Positions 33,774-41,950 of a DNA stretch of 64,000 nt are shown piece after piece. Below the pieces are notes generated by a model. The model made no database searches. It saw only the letters and a list, made by a program, of their open reading frames with translations, and had not been told where the DNA came from. A program made the translations under genes and the position numbers. Source of the stretch: Prosthecodimorpha hirschii. GTDB lineage: Bacteria; Pseudomonadota; Alphaproteobacteria; Rhizobiales; Ancalomicrobiaceae. Numbering within the stretch: position 1 is the stretch's first letter; each line of letters opens with the position of its first letter. The stretch spans positions 3,742,447 to 3,806,446 of the forward strand of contig NZ_LJYW01000001.1 of the NCBI RefSeq assembly GCF_001305515.1. The letters are read 5' to 3'.

Positions 33774-34687
33774 AGGGCAGGCTTCAGGCCGGACGGTTGG
33801 CCGCGGCGATCGGCGCGGCGCCGGCGCGTCGCGGCGCGGTGCTGCTGATGGTGCTGATCTTCGGCGCCGCCGCCTCCAGCCTTGCCGTCACCGCGATGCG
33901 TTCGTCCTCGGCCGGTGTTCGGGCCGCGACGGTCTATCTCGACGAGGTCCGGGCCGAGGAACTCGGCCGGGCGGCGGTCGACCTGATCGCCGCGCGCCTC
34001 GCGTCCGGAGAGCCCGGCGTGCGCCGGGCCGGCGCCTTCGCGGTTCCTTTCGCGGATGCGGTCGTCGAGGTGTCCTATATCGGCGAGACCGCCCGGATCG
34101 ACCTCAATGCCGCCCCGCCGGAACTGCTCGCCGCCCTGTTCCAGGCCGCCGGCGCCAGTCCGACCGAGGCGCGCCTCTATGCCGACCGCATTATCGATTG
34201 GCGCGATCCGGACGATGCCAAGCGCCCGTCCGGGGCCGAGGCGGAGGACTATGCCCGCGCCGGGCTGCCGCCGCCGGGCAACCGCAACTTCGTGCATCTC
34301 GCCGAACTGGACCAGGTGCTCGGCCTGCCGGCCGCCATGCGCGAGGCGGTCGTGGGCGCCGTGACGGTCGCCTCGGGCAAGGCCGGCGTCGATCCGACGA
34401 TCGCCGGGCGCCTGGTCGTCCGGGCGCTGTCGGGCGGCGAGGAGCGCCGCGCCGACACCTTCATCGGCCGCCGCGGCGCCGGATTCGAGAGGCGCGAGGA
34501 CATCGTCGCCGCCTTTCCGACATCGAGCCGCGCTTTCATCGACCTCGATCCGGGCCGCGCCGTGCGCGCGACGATCCGGGTCGTGGTGCGGGGGCGCTTC
34601 GAGCGGCGCTTCGAGGCGGTGGTCGGGTCGGAGGGGGGCGGAATAGACGTGCAGGTGGTTTCCTGGCAATCCTATCCGGGACCGTGA
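33770..34687 (+). CDS. gspK: Type II secretion minor pseudopilin GspK
   Basis: 305 residues from GTG 33770 overlapping the gspO stop. Prepilin-like signal ARRGAVLLMVLIFGAAASSL lacks Glu+5, as is normal for GspK. GspK hallmarks follow: the SAM-like insert YIGETARIDLNAAPPELLAA, LYADRIIDWRDPDD, and LDQVLGLPAAM. It sits at the pseudopilus tip and limits its length. It is placed in the gspD operon, away from gspH-I-J. Confidence 0.9.
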   Translation: MKGRLQAGRLAAAIGAAPARRGAVLLMVLIFGAAASSLAVTAMRSSSAGVRAATVYLDEVRAEELGRAAVDLIAARLASGEPGVRRAGAFAVPFADAVVEVSYIGETARIDLNAAPPELLAALFQAAGASPTEARLYADRIIDWRDPDDAKRPSGAEAEDYARAGLPPPGNRNFVHLAELDQVLGLPAAMREAVVGAVTVASGKAGVDPTIAGRLVVRALSGGEERRADTFIGRRGAGFERREDIVAAFPTSSRAFIDLDPGRAVRATIRVVVRGRFERRFEAVVGSEGGGIDVQVVSWQSYPGP

Positions 34688-34781
34688 TCATGCGCGTTGG
34701 AACGGCCCCGGGAAGGCTTCGTCAAGACATTCGGGCGATGCTCCGCAGGGAGCGGCTGTCGTCGTACGGTCGGGAACAGGC

Positions 34782-35837
34782 ATGCTGAAATCGATCGACC
34801 GTTTCGCCCGTTGGTGGGTCGACGGCCTGGCCGACCTGATGGTCGCCGCCGGTCGCGGCCGCTCGGCCGGGCGGGCGATCGCGGTGCGGGCGGAGGCCGG
34901 CGCCTCCGGCGTCTGGACGGTCGAGGACGGCACCCGCCGCGGCCGCATCACGGTCGGCGCCGACGGCCTGACCTTCGAGCCGGCCGATCTGCCGACCCGG
35001 CTGGAAGGCGCCGCGGTCGCGGTCGACATTCCCGAGGCGTGGCTGTTCCGGCGGGCGCTGGAGCCGGTGGCCGCGCAGAGCGCGCCCTATCTCGACGCCT
35101 TCGTGCGCCACCATGTCGAGCGGGTGACACCCTGGCGGGTGGGCGACACCTATTACGGCGTGGAGACCGAGCCGCTCGCCGAGGATCCGAGCCGCCTGTC
35201 GGTGCGGCTCGGCGTGGTGCCGCGCTCCCTGGTCGCCGGTCTCGTCGAGGGACTGCGCCGGCTGAAGCCGCGCCGGCTCGATCTGAGCGCGGCGGGGGAC
35301 GCCGGCCGTTTCGTCCTCACGGTGGCGGCGGATGCGGATGGCGGCCGGGTCGTGCCGCGCCGTATCGCCGGGACCGCGCTGGCCGTCCTGGTGATCGCGG
35401 CCGTCGCCGGCGTGGTGGCGGCGTCCTGGACGCAGGAGCTGACCGAAGGGACCGCCGCGGATCTCGATCGGGCGATCGCCGAGCGGCGCGATTTCCTGCG
35501 CACGGCGATGGAGCGGACCCGTCCGAAGAGCGACCCGGCCGAGGGCCTGCGCGCCCAGCGCTCGGCGACGCCGCCCATGGTGCTGCTGGTCGACCAGCTC
35601 GCCGCGGCGCTGCCGGACCAGGCGCATCTGACCGATCTGCGGATCGAGAAGGGCCTGATCCGGATGTCCGGCGTCGCCGAGGATGTCTCGGCCCTGATCC
35701 CCGCCCTGGAGGCCTCGCCGAGCTTCCGCTCGGTCGCCTTCTATGCGCCGTCGACCCGGCTGCCCTCCGGCAGCGGCGACCGCTTCTATATCGAAATGCG
35801 CATCGAGCCGGTCCGTTCGGCGGAGGCGATCCAATGA
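34782..35837 (+). CDS. gspL: Type II secretion protein GspL/PilN-like
   Basis: 351 residues. N-terminal cytoplasmic part with a GspL-like feel (YLDAFVRHHVERVTPW), one membrane segment near 205-225 (GTALAVLVIAAVAGVVAASW), then a periplasmic PilN/GspL ferredoxin-like domain (LVDQLAAALPDQAHLTDLRI). It links GspE to the inner-membrane platform. A 32-codon frame at 34690-34788 just upstream overlaps the ATG; it may be a leader, but evidence is weak. The stop overlaps the gspM ATG. Confidence 0.8.
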   Translation: MLKSIDRFARWWVDGLADLMVAAGRGRSAGRAIAVRAEAGASGVWTVEDGTRRGRITVGADGLTFEPADLPTRLEGAAVAVDIPEAWLFRRALEPVAAQSAPYLDAFVRHHVERVTPWRVGDTYYGVETEPLAEDPSRLSVRLGVVPRSLVAGLVEGLRRLKPRRLDLSAAGDAGRFVLTVAADADGGRVVPRRIAGTALAVLVIAAVAGVVAASWTQELTEGTAADLDRAIAERRDFLRTAMERTRPKSDPAEGLRAQRSATPPMVLLVDQLAAALPDQAHLTDLRIEKGLIRMSGVAEDVSALIPALEASPSFRSVAFYAPSTRLPSGSGDRFYIEMRIEPVRSAEAIQ

Positions 35838-36409
35838 CGGCGGCGTCCGCGACCGGTGCGACGGGATCGCGTCAGCGGCTGCTGGCCGGCGGCCTGTTCG
35901 TCGCCCTGGTGGTGGTGACGGCGGGCGCGCTGCTCTGGGCCTGGCAGGTCTACGAGGTGCAGCAGGCCGAGATCTCCGCCAAGGCCGAACTGCTCGACAG
36001 CCTGAAGCGCCATACGCCGCAACGGCTCGGCCAGGCCCGGCCGGGCGACATCGACCGGCGCGATCCCTATCTGGCGGGCGAAAGCGAGACCATCGCGGCC
36101 GCCAACATGCAGCGGCGCATCCGCGGCCTGGTCGAGACCGCGGGCGGGCAGGTCTTCTCGTCGCAGCTGCTGATGAAATCGGAGGGCGATACGGCGGACC
36201 GGCGCATCGAGCTGCAACTCGTGTTCGAAGGCCGGATGGAGGCCGTCCAGGCGGCCCTGTTCGAGATCGAGACCGGCGCGCCGTTCGGCTTCGTCGACGA
36301 ACTGGCCATGGCGCCGGCGCGCAGCGAACAGGTCGGCGATCCGGCGGAGGCCGGCCGCGTTCTGCGCACCACGCTGACCGTCAGCGCCTACTGGCGGAAG
36401 CCGTCATGA
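35834..36409 (+). CDS. gspM: Type II secretion protein GspM
   Basis: 191 residues: short cytoplasmic tail, one membrane segment (about 17-39, GGLFVALVVVTAGALLWAWQ), a coiled stretch (QQAEISAKAELLDSLKRH), and a periplasmic ferredoxin-like domain with AANMQRRIRGLVETAGGQVF and LQLVFEGRMEAVQAALFEIE, the GspM type b pattern. ATGA overlaps at both ends (with gspL and the next gene) show tight coupling. It partners GspL in the inner-membrane assembly. Confidence 0.82.
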   Translation: MTAASATGATGSRQRLLAGGLFVALVVVTAGALLWAWQVYEVQQAEISAKAELLDSLKRHTPQRLGQARPGDIDRRDPYLAGESETIAAANMQRRIRGLVETAGGQVFSSQLLMKSEGDTADRRIELQLVFEGRMEAVQAALFEIETGAPFGFVDELAMAPARSEQVGDPAEAGRVLRTTLTVSAYWRKPS

Positions 36410-36867
36410 GCCGGGGCCGCCATCCGCTGCCGGTGCTGCCGGTCATGGCCCTGCTGGCCGCGATGGTCCCGACCGCGCCGGGCTGGGCGGTCTCGATCGA
36501 GACGCTGACCCTCGACGGGCTGTCGGCGACGCGCGACCGGCCGCTCTTCGTGCCCAGCCGGCGGCCGCCGCCGCCGCCGCCCCCGGCGGTCGTTGCGCCG
36601 CCGCCGGTCGCCGTGCTGCCGGCCGATCCCGGCCCGCCCGCGCCGGAGCCGGTGGCGCCGCCGACCGCCGTGCTGACCGGCGTGATCGTCGGCGGCGAGA
36701 CCCGCATCGCCGTGTTCCGCGGCGACGACGGCAAGCCGCTGACCGTGCGCCAGGGCGAGGAGATCCAGGGCTGGACGGTCGCCGAGGTCCAGGCGCGCTC
36801 GATCACGCTCGAGCAGAATGGCGAGACCTTGGAACTGGCCCTGAAGACGCCGGGCGAGGCGCAGTAG
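36406..36867 (+). CDS. gspN: GspN/GspC-like type II secretion protein with HR-type domain
   Basis: 153 residues: signal peptide or anchor (VLPVMALLAAMVPTAPGWAV), a strongly Pro-rich linker, then a 60-residue domain like the GspC homology region (AVLTGVIVGGETRIAVFRGD, KPLTVRQGEEIQGWTVAEV). No other gspC is in the cluster, so this may take the GspC role of connecting platform and secretin. The TAG stop is in a 21-bp tandem repeat; one changed base would extend the protein. Confidence 0.75.
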   Translation: MSRGRHPLPVLPVMALLAAMVPTAPGWAVSIETLTLDGLSATRDRPLFVPSRRPPPPPPPAVVAPPPVAVLPADPGPPAPEPVAPPTAVLTGVIVGGETRIAVFRGDDGKPLTVRQGEEIQGWTVAEVQARSITLEQNGETLELALKTPGEAQ

Positions 36868-36909
36868 ACTCTGGGCGAGGCGCAGTGGACTTTGGGCGAG
36901 GCGCCGTAG
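36850..36909. repeat. 21-bp tandem repeat over the gspN stop codon
   Basis: Units at 36850-36870, 36871-36891 and 36892-36909. The first has the real stop (CAGTAGACT), the second has TGG at the same place (CAGTGGACT), and the third again has TAG. All are in phase because 21 is a multiple of 3. Confidence 0.85.
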
Positions 36910-36938
36910 CGCGGGGCCGCGCCGGATCCGGATCCGGA

Positions 36939-37742
36939 TCAGGCGATCGGCGGGGCGACCAGGCGCCGGTAGAGGTGCCAGGTCGTGTGCCCGAGCACCG
37001 GCAGGGTCAGGAGCAGGCCGAGAAAGCCCGGCAGGATCGAAAGCGCCAGCAGCGCGACCACCACGGCCGCCCAGGTCAGCATCGGCACCGGATTGGTGGT
37101 GACGGTGCGGACGCTCGTGATCATCGCGGTGATGAAGTCGAGGTCCCGGTCGAGCAGGAGCGGAAAGGCCACCACGGTCAGCGAGAAGAGCACCACGGAG
37201 AGCACCGCGCCGACCACATGGCCGACCGCCAGGAACATCAGCCCCTCCGGCGTGGTCAGCACCACGTCGAGGAATTCCTGCAGCGATGCGAAGGACTTGA
37301 AGCCCAGGAACAAGGCCAGCAGCATGCGCACCTGATACATCCAGACCAGGAATACGAACAGCGTGACGAAGGCCATCCAGCCGAGTTCGCGCCGGTGCTG
37401 GTCGTAGACGACGCCGAGCACGGATGCGAACGAGAGCGGCGTTCCCGCCTCGCGCCGCCGGCTGACCTCGTAGAGACCGACGGCCACGAAGGGGCCGATC
37501 AGGGCGAAGCCGGCCGCGACCGGATAGGGCAGCCAGCCGATGCCGAAGGCAAAGGCCGCGGTGACGATGCCGATCCCGCCGAGGGCGTAGATCGCCCCGA
37601 AGAACAGTCCGTAGAGCGGCGCCGCCTGGAAGTCGCGCAGGCCGAGCGCGAGGGCCTCGAAAATATCGGACAATGCGATCGTGCGCACGATCGGGTCGCG
37701 CCGGATCGGTCCGGCCTCGCTTTCGCCGGGTACATCGGACAT
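36939..37742 (-). CDS. DUF2189 family membrane protein
   Basis: 267 residues from ATG 37742, with GGGAGGGG just upstream. After a short polar N-terminus come DIFEALALGLRDFQAAPLYG and several membrane segments (LFFGAIYALGGIGIVTAAFA, GFALIGPFVAVGLYEVSRRR, MLLALFLGFKSF, VVGAVLSVVLFSLTVVAFPL). This is the DUF2189 pattern, common in Alphaproteobacteria, sometimes near cytochrome genes. Function unknown. It is convergent with gspN and separated from the metabolic island by an array of terminators. Confidence 0.85.
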   Translation of the reverse strand: MSDVPGESEAGPIRRDPIVRTIALSDIFEALALGLRDFQAAPLYGLFFGAIYALGGIGIVTAAFAFGIGWLPYPVAAGFALIGPFVAVGLYEVSRRREAGTPLSFASVLGVVYDQHRRELGWMAFVTLFVFLVWMYQVRMLLALFLGFKSFASLQEFLDVVLTTPEGLMFLAVGHVVGAVLSVVLFSLTVVAFPLLLDRDLDFITAMITSVRTVTTNPVPMLTWAAVVVALLALSILPGFLGLLLTLPVLGHTTWHLYRRLVAPPIA

Positions 37743-38054
37743 GGCGGGCCCCTCCCGTGACGCTGCCTCGGGCCGAAGTGTCGGCGCTTCCGCACCGCCC
37801 GGCAAGTCCGGGTCGATCGGGACGGCAAGACTACGCAAGGTCCGCCGGTCGGCGGCCGGAGCGCGCACAAAAAGGAACCGGGGCTTTCGCCCCAGCGTGC
37901 ACGAAAAGGAACCGGGGCTTTCGCCCCTGGCGCGCGCAAAAAAGAACCGGGGCTTTCGCCCCGGTCGAGTTTGCCTCCGCTGGGAGGGATGGTCGGGGAT
38001 CCGGCACCGGCCTGGGAGGGGGTGCGGTACCGGGGTCCCGTCAGGTCTCGGGCA
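37743..38054. other. Intergenic region between DUF2189 gene and frc
   Basis: 312 bp. Holds the triple terminator array at 37861-37969 and, nearer 37742, the probable promoter of the DUF2189 gene; nothing else recognised. Confidence 0.6.
37861..37969 (-). terminator. Three tandem intrinsic terminators downstream of frc
   Basis: Three near-identical 34-39 bp units. Read on the minus strand each is a hairpin GGGGCGAAAGCCCC followed by CGGTTCTTTTTT or CGGTTCCTTTT. Hairpin cores are at 37880-37893, 37914-37927 and 37949-37962. They follow the frc stop by about 90 bp and precede the DUF2189 start, so they would insulate that gene from the island's transcript. Confidence 0.85.
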
Positions 38055-39332
38055 TCATTCGGCGGCGAGGCGGCCGGTGTCGCCGAGCGCGCCGGAGGCC
38101 TTGATCTCGTCGATCGCCTTGGGGTCGAACTTCAGCACCTGCGTCAGGACCTCCTCGGTGTGCTCGCCGAGCAGCGGCGAGCGCACGACCTCGGTCGGGC
38201 TGTCCGACAGCTTGATCGGGTTGCCGACCGACAGATACTTGCCGCGCACCGGATGATCGACCTCGACGATGGTGCCGGTGGCGCGCAGCGACTCGTCCTC
38301 GGCCAGTTCCTTCATCGACAGGATCGGGCCGCAGGGGATGTCGTACTGGTTCAGGATCTCCATGGCCTCGAACTTGGTCTTGGACATGGTCCAATGCTCG
38401 ATGCGCTCGAAGATCTGGTTGAGCCGCGGCAGGCGGGCCTTCGGCTTGGCGAAGAGCGGGTCGGTCTTCCAGCCGGGTTCGCCGATTACGTCGCAGATCG
38501 CCTCCCAGACCGGGGCCTGGGTGATGAAGTAGATGTAGGCGTTCGGGTCGGTCTCCCAGCCCTTGCACTTGAGGATGCGGCCCGGCTGGCCGCCGCCGGA
38601 GTCGTTGCCGGCGCGCGGCACCGCATCGCCGAACGGGATGCCCTCGCCGAACTGGCTGTATTCCTCGAGCGGGCCGTGGTCGAGGCGCTGCTGGTCGCGC
38701 AGCTTGACGCGGCACAGGTTGAGCACGCCGTCCTGCATCGCGCAGGTGACCTTCTGGCCGCGGCCGGTATGGGTGCGCTGGTAGAGCGCCGTCACGATGC
38801 CGAGGGCGAGATGCAGGCCGGTGCCGCTGTCGCCGATCTGGGCGCCGGTGACCAGCGGCAGGCCGTCGCGGAAGCCGGTCGTCGAGGCCGAGCCGCCGGT
38901 GCACTGGGCGACATTCTCGTAGACCTTGCAATCCTCGTAGGGACCCGGGCCGAAGCCCTTGATCGAGGCCACGATCATGCGCGGGTTGAGCTCCTGGATG
39001 CGCTCCCAGGTGAAGCCCATGCGGTCGAGCACGCCGGGGGCGAAGTTCTCGACCATCACGTCGCAGGTCTTGACCATCTCCTCCAGGACGCGCTTGCCCT
39101 GCGGGTTCTTGGTGTCGAGCGTGATCGAGCGCTTGTTGTGGTTCAGCATCGTGAAATAGAGGCTGTCCGCACCGGGCACGTCGATCAGCTGGCCGCGGGT
39201 GATGTCGCCGGAGCCGGGCCGTTCGACCTTGATCACATCGGCGCCGAACCAGGCCAGCAGCTGCGTGCAGGTCGGACCCGACTGCACGTGGGTGAAATCC
39301 AGAATCTTGACGCCTTCCAGGGCTTTGACCAT
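38055..39332 (-). CDS. frc: Formyl-CoA:oxalate CoA-transferase (class III)
   Basis: 425 residues from ATG 39332, close to the 428 of Oxalobacter Frc and similar along its length: [59 protein letters not shown]. The catalytic aspartate region is [16 protein letters not shown], and the glycine loop [18 protein letters not shown]. It moves CoA between formyl-CoA and oxalate in the cytoplasm. It lies 263 bp downstream of the ThDP enzyme gene on the same strand, with its own operator copy upstream. Confidence 0.9.
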   Translation of the reverse strand: MVKALEGVKILDFTHVQSGPTCTQLLAWFGADVIKVERPGSGDITRGQLIDVPGADSLYFTMLNHNKRSITLDTKNPQGKRVLEEMVKTCDVMVENFAPGVLDRMGFTWERIQELNPRMIVASIKGFGPGPYEDCKVYENVAQCTGGSASTTGFRDGLPLVTGAQIGDSGTGLHLALGIVTALYQRTHTGRGQKVTCAMQDGVLNLCRVKLRDQQRLDHGPLEEYSQFGEGIPFGDAVPRAGNDSGGGQPGRILKCKGWETDPNAYIYFITQAPVWEAICDVIGEPGWKTDPLFAKPKARLPRLNQIFERIEHWTMSKTKFEAMEILNQYDIPCGPILSMKELAEDESLRATGTIVEVDHPVRGKYLSVGNPIKLSDSPTEVVRSPLLGEHTEEVLTQVLKFDPKAIDEIKASGALGDTGRLAAE

Positions 39333-39401
39333 GGGAACCTCCCGGTTCGAGTCGGTGTCGGTAGGGTCGAGGCTCTTCGGCCTCGTTGCGGCCGCCTCAT
39401 C

Positions 39402-39418
39402 TGACATAAGGTATACCA
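39402..39418. promoter_or_regulatory. 17-bp operator copy upstream of frc
   Basis: TGACAT-AAGGT-ATACCA: a two-mismatch copy of the island motif TGGCAT-N5-ATGCCA. It lies 70-86 bp upstream of the frc ATG. Confidence 0.55.
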
Positions 39419-39467
39419 CCCATGTCGGGACGGCCAGGGACGAAGACGGGCGCCCGATTGTCTCAGG

Positions 39468-39494
39468 CGGCCGGGGCGGCCGGGGCGGCCGGGG
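39468..39494. repeat. 9-bp tandem repeat (CGGCCGGGG) between the ThDP gene and frc
   Basis: Three perfect CGGCCGGGG units followed by CGGGG. Lies in the untranslated stretch between two co-oriented genes; G-run-rich. Confidence 0.8.
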
Positions 39495-39595
39495 CGGGGC
39501 TGGCGGGCGCGGCCGAACCCGTGCCGACGGACGCGCCGGCGCCGGAACCGGGACGTCGGCCGGGTCGCGCCGTTGCGGGCGACCCGGCCGTTGCC

Positions 39596-41353
39596 TCACT
39601 TGTACATGGTCTGGTTCTTGGTGCCCGGCGCGTATTCGTTCGGGTCGACCCAGATGTTGACCACGGCCGAGCGGCCGGTGCGGGCGATCGCCTCACGGGC
39701 GCGGCGCAGCGCCGGCTGGATCTCGGAGGCCTCGCGGACCTCCTCGCCATGGTTGCCGAGCATGTGGGCGAACTTGGAGAATTCCACGTCGCCGAGCTTG
39801 TTGCCGACATTGCCGCGCTGCTCGCCATACTTGGCGATCTGGCCGTAGCGGATCTGGTTCATGGCCGAGTTGTTGCCGATCACCGCCAGGTAGGGCGCGT
39901 GGAACCGGTCGCAGCTCTCCATGTCGAAGGCGGTCATCGAGAAGGCGCCGTCGCCGTAGTAGCAGAGCACTTCCTTGTTCGGATTGGCCAGCTTGGCGGC
40001 CAGCGCGAAGCCGGTGCCGACGCCGAGCGAGCCGAGCGCGCCCGGATCCATCCACTGGCCGGGGCCGCGCGGACGCACCGCCTGGGCCGAGATGGTGACC
40101 ACGTCGCCGCCGTCGCCGATATAGATGGTGTCCTCGCCGAGGAACTCGTTCAGTTCGTAGGCGACCCGGTAGGGATGGATCGGATTCTGGTCCGACTTCA
40201 GGAGCGGCAGCACCTTCTGGTAGGCGACCTCTTCCTGCTCGGCGAGCATCTTCATCCACTGCTGCCGGGCCTGGCGCTTGTCGTTCTTGATCCGGCCCGA
40301 GCAGGCCTCCAGAACCGCCTTGCAGACCGCGCCGGGATCGCCGGCGATGCCGAGGTCGATGTCGCGGTTCTTGCCGACCATGTTGTAGCCCTGGTCGATC
40401 TGCACCAGCGTCGGCACGTTGATGCGCTTGCCGTAGCCCATGCGGAAGTCGAACGGGGTGCCGATGATGACGACCACGTCGGCCTTGGAGAAGGCCAGCG
40501 TCCGGGTGCGGTCGAAGTGGTGGGGGTCGCCGGGCGGCAGCAGGCCGCGCGAGGCGCCGTTGAAGTAGCCCGGGATGTCGAGGCCGCGGATCAGCGCGAT
40601 GGCCTCGTCCTGGCCGCGGGCCGCCCAGACCTGCTGGCCGAACAGGATCGCCGGACGTTCGGCATTGACCAGGATGTCGGCCAGCTTCTCGATGTCGGCC
40701 GGATCGCCGATCGAGCGGACCGAGGCGCGGTAGTGGCCGGGCTTCGGCAGGACGGCGCGCTCGTTCGGGATTTCCCGGTCGAGCACGTCGCGGGGGATTT
40801 CCAGATAGGACGGTCCGTAGGCGCCGGCGAAGCACTCGCGCGCGGCCATCGAGACCATGTCGGCGATGCGCTCGGTCGACATGACCGTCGAGGCGAACTT
40901 GGTGATCGGCTTCATCATGTCGACATGGGGCAGGTCCTGCAGGCCCTGCATCTTCCACTGCGACAGGGCCGACTGGCCGCCGATATGCAGCACCGGGCTC
41001 TCGGACCGGAACGCGGTGGCGACGCCGGTGACCGCATTGGTGCAGCCCGGGCCGGCGGTGGTGACGACGCAGCCGAGCTTGCCGGTCTGGCGGGCGTAGC
41101 CGTCGGCCGCATGGGCGGCGACCTGCTCGTGGCGCACGTCGACGATGCGGATGCCCTCGTCGAGACAGCCGTCATAGATGTCGATGATGTGGCCGCCGCA
41201 CAGCGTGAAGATCGTGTCGACGCCCTCGGCCTTGAGCGCCTTGGCGACCAGATGGCCGCCGGAAATGACGCTGCCGTCCTTGGTCTTGGCCTTCAGGGTG
41301 TCTTCGGCCGTGGACATGCCGACCGCGGTCGGCATCGTAGCGATGGTGGCCAT
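39596..41353 (-). CDS. ThDP-dependent oxalyl-CoA decarboxylase/2-hydroxyacyl-CoA lyase-type enzyme
   Basis: 585 residues from ATG 41353 (GGAGGA upstream). ThDP-enzyme landmarks: catalytic glutamate in [33 protein letters not shown], and the cofactor motif [14 protein letters not shown] to NN. The N-terminal block [15 protein letters not shown] recalls the ILVBL/HACL2 branch more than classical Oxc, which reads MYGVVGIPITNL there. Next to frc and an oxalate antiporter it may decarboxylate oxalyl-CoA, or cleave a 2-hydroxyacyl-CoA to an aldehyde plus formyl-CoA. Acetolactate synthase is less likely (no small subunit). Confidence 0.8.
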   Translation of the reverse strand: MATIATMPTAVGMSTAEDTLKAKTKDGSVISGGHLVAKALKAEGVDTIFTLCGGHIIDIYDGCLDEGIRIVDVRHEQVAAHAADGYARQTGKLGCVVTTAGPGCTNAVTGVATAFRSESPVLHIGGQSALSQWKMQGLQDLPHVDMMKPITKFASTVMSTERIADMVSMAARECFAGAYGPSYLEIPRDVLDREIPNERAVLPKPGHYRASVRSIGDPADIEKLADILVNAERPAILFGQQVWAARGQDEAIALIRGLDIPGYFNGASRGLLPPGDPHHFDRTRTLAFSKADVVVIIGTPFDFRMGYGKRINVPTLVQIDQGYNMVGKNRDIDLGIAGDPGAVCKAVLEACSGRIKNDKRQARQQWMKMLAEQEEVAYQKVLPLLKSDQNPIHPYRVAYELNEFLGEDTIYIGDGGDVVTISAQAVRPRGPGQWMDPGALGSLGVGTGFALAAKLANPNKEVLCYYGDGAFSMTAFDMESCDRFHAPYLAVIGNNSAMNQIRYGQIAKYGEQRGNVGNKLGDVEFSKFAHMLGNHGEEVREASEIQPALRRAREAIARTGRSAVVNIWVDPNEYAPGTKNQTMYK

Positions 41354-41533
41354 GAGCGTTCTTCCTCCGATATGTCGTGCCGGCCCGCCTTCTTGTCGGT
41401 CGGGTCCCTGGCGGCGCTCAAGTCTGGTCAGGAGCGACTTCCCCCGCATCGTCGGCCGTACCGATCCACGGCGCGGCCTGTCCCCTTCGGGGATGGGCGG
41501 CAGGGGCGTCACTTTGCCGCTTTCGACGTTTTG

Positions 41534-41550
41534 TGGCATGCCAGATGCCA
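41534..41550. promoter_or_regulatory. 17-bp operator, copy 1 (ThDP gene side)
   Basis: TGGCAT-GCCAG-ATGCCA. It is the exact reverse complement of 41643-41659. Lies about 180 bp upstream of the ThDP enzyme ATG. Confidence 0.75.
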
Positions 41551-41574
41551 AGTGTCAACGAAGGCTGTGCGAAA

Positions 41575-41602
41575 TGCATTGCAGCAATTGTTGTGCATTG
41601 CA
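41575..41602. promoter_or_regulatory. Direct repeats TGCATTGCA spaced 19 bp
   Basis: TGCATTGCA at 41575-41583 and 41594-41602, nearly two helical turns apart, midway between the two operators. Candidate activator site; factor unknown. Confidence 0.35.
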
Positions 41603-41642
41603 AAAATGCATAGTCAGGTCTGCGAAAGCCTGACTGGTTCGG

Positions 41643-41659
41643 TGGCATCTGGCATGCCA
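41643..41659. promoter_or_regulatory. 17-bp operator, copy 2 (44-aa gene side)
   Basis: TGGCAT-CTGGC-ATGCCA, ending 63 bp before the 44-aa gene. Confidence 0.75.
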
Positions 41660-41722
41660 GTAATTACCATGTTCACGACGGCGCCGCCTGAACCGGTGCC
41701 GTCCCAACAGAGGCCAAACCCC

Positions 41723-41857
41723 ATGTCGACCATCGCCACCTTGGGCTACCGCCAGCCGTCCGTCGCCGACCGCATCGCCGCCGGCTTCCGCGCCTTCCTG
41801 CGGGCGATCGCCGCCGCCGATCAGCGCTCCGGCCGGACGGTTCCGTTCGGTCTTTAG
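41723..41857 (+). CDS. Small hypothetical protein, 44 aa, in the oxalate island
   Basis: MSTIATLGYRQPSVADRIAA continues into GFRAFLRAIAAADQR and ends RTVPFGL: one amphipathic helix with regular Arg/Ala/Phe spacing. No known family, although its shape recalls DUF1127-type small regulators. Support: it lies between an operator copy and a good intrinsic terminator, so a short transcript is made here. It could equally be a regulatory RNA with an incidental frame. The divergent ThDP gene shares the control region. Confidence 0.55.
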   Translation: MSTIATLGYRQPSVADRIAAGFRAFLRAIAAADQRSGRTVPFGL

Positions 41858-41911
41858 ATCCGCCCGTCCTCCCGGCGGTCCGATCCGATTTCCATCCTCC
41901 CAAGACCCACT

Positions 41912-41950
41912 GCCCCGGCCGGTGTGTTCCACCGTCCGGGGCTTTTCTTT
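41912..41950 (+). terminator. Intrinsic terminator after the 44-aa gene
   Basis: Stem GCCCCGG (41912-41918) with CCGGGGC (41936-41942), followed by TTTTCTTT. Confidence 0.85.

Larger units (their letters stand above)
41354..41722. other. Regulatory region between the ThDP gene and the 44-aa gene
   Basis: 369 bp. Holds two operator copies in opposite orientation (41534-41550, 41643-41659) and, between them, two direct TGCATTGCA repeats 19 bp apart. Probably contains divergent promoters. Confidence 0.7.

Noticed and set aside
34690-34788. 32-codon frame between gspK and gspL as a gene or leader peptide
   Set aside because: No recognisable ribosome site or family. It overlaps the gspL start but the evidence is too thin to call.
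37861-37969. Possible CRISPR array
   Set aside because: Three units of 34-39 bp with no unique spacers between them; the units themselves are terminator hairpins with T-runs, and no cas genes are nearby.
39422-41857. An 811-codon open frame on the plus strand opposite the ThDP enzyme gene
   Set aside because: It is the antisense of a well-conserved enzyme, is rich in Val/Gly/Asp/Arg as expected of a GC-rich shadow, and matches nothing. Only its last 44 codons (from ATG 41723) lie outside the enzyme gene, and those are kept as a separate small gene.
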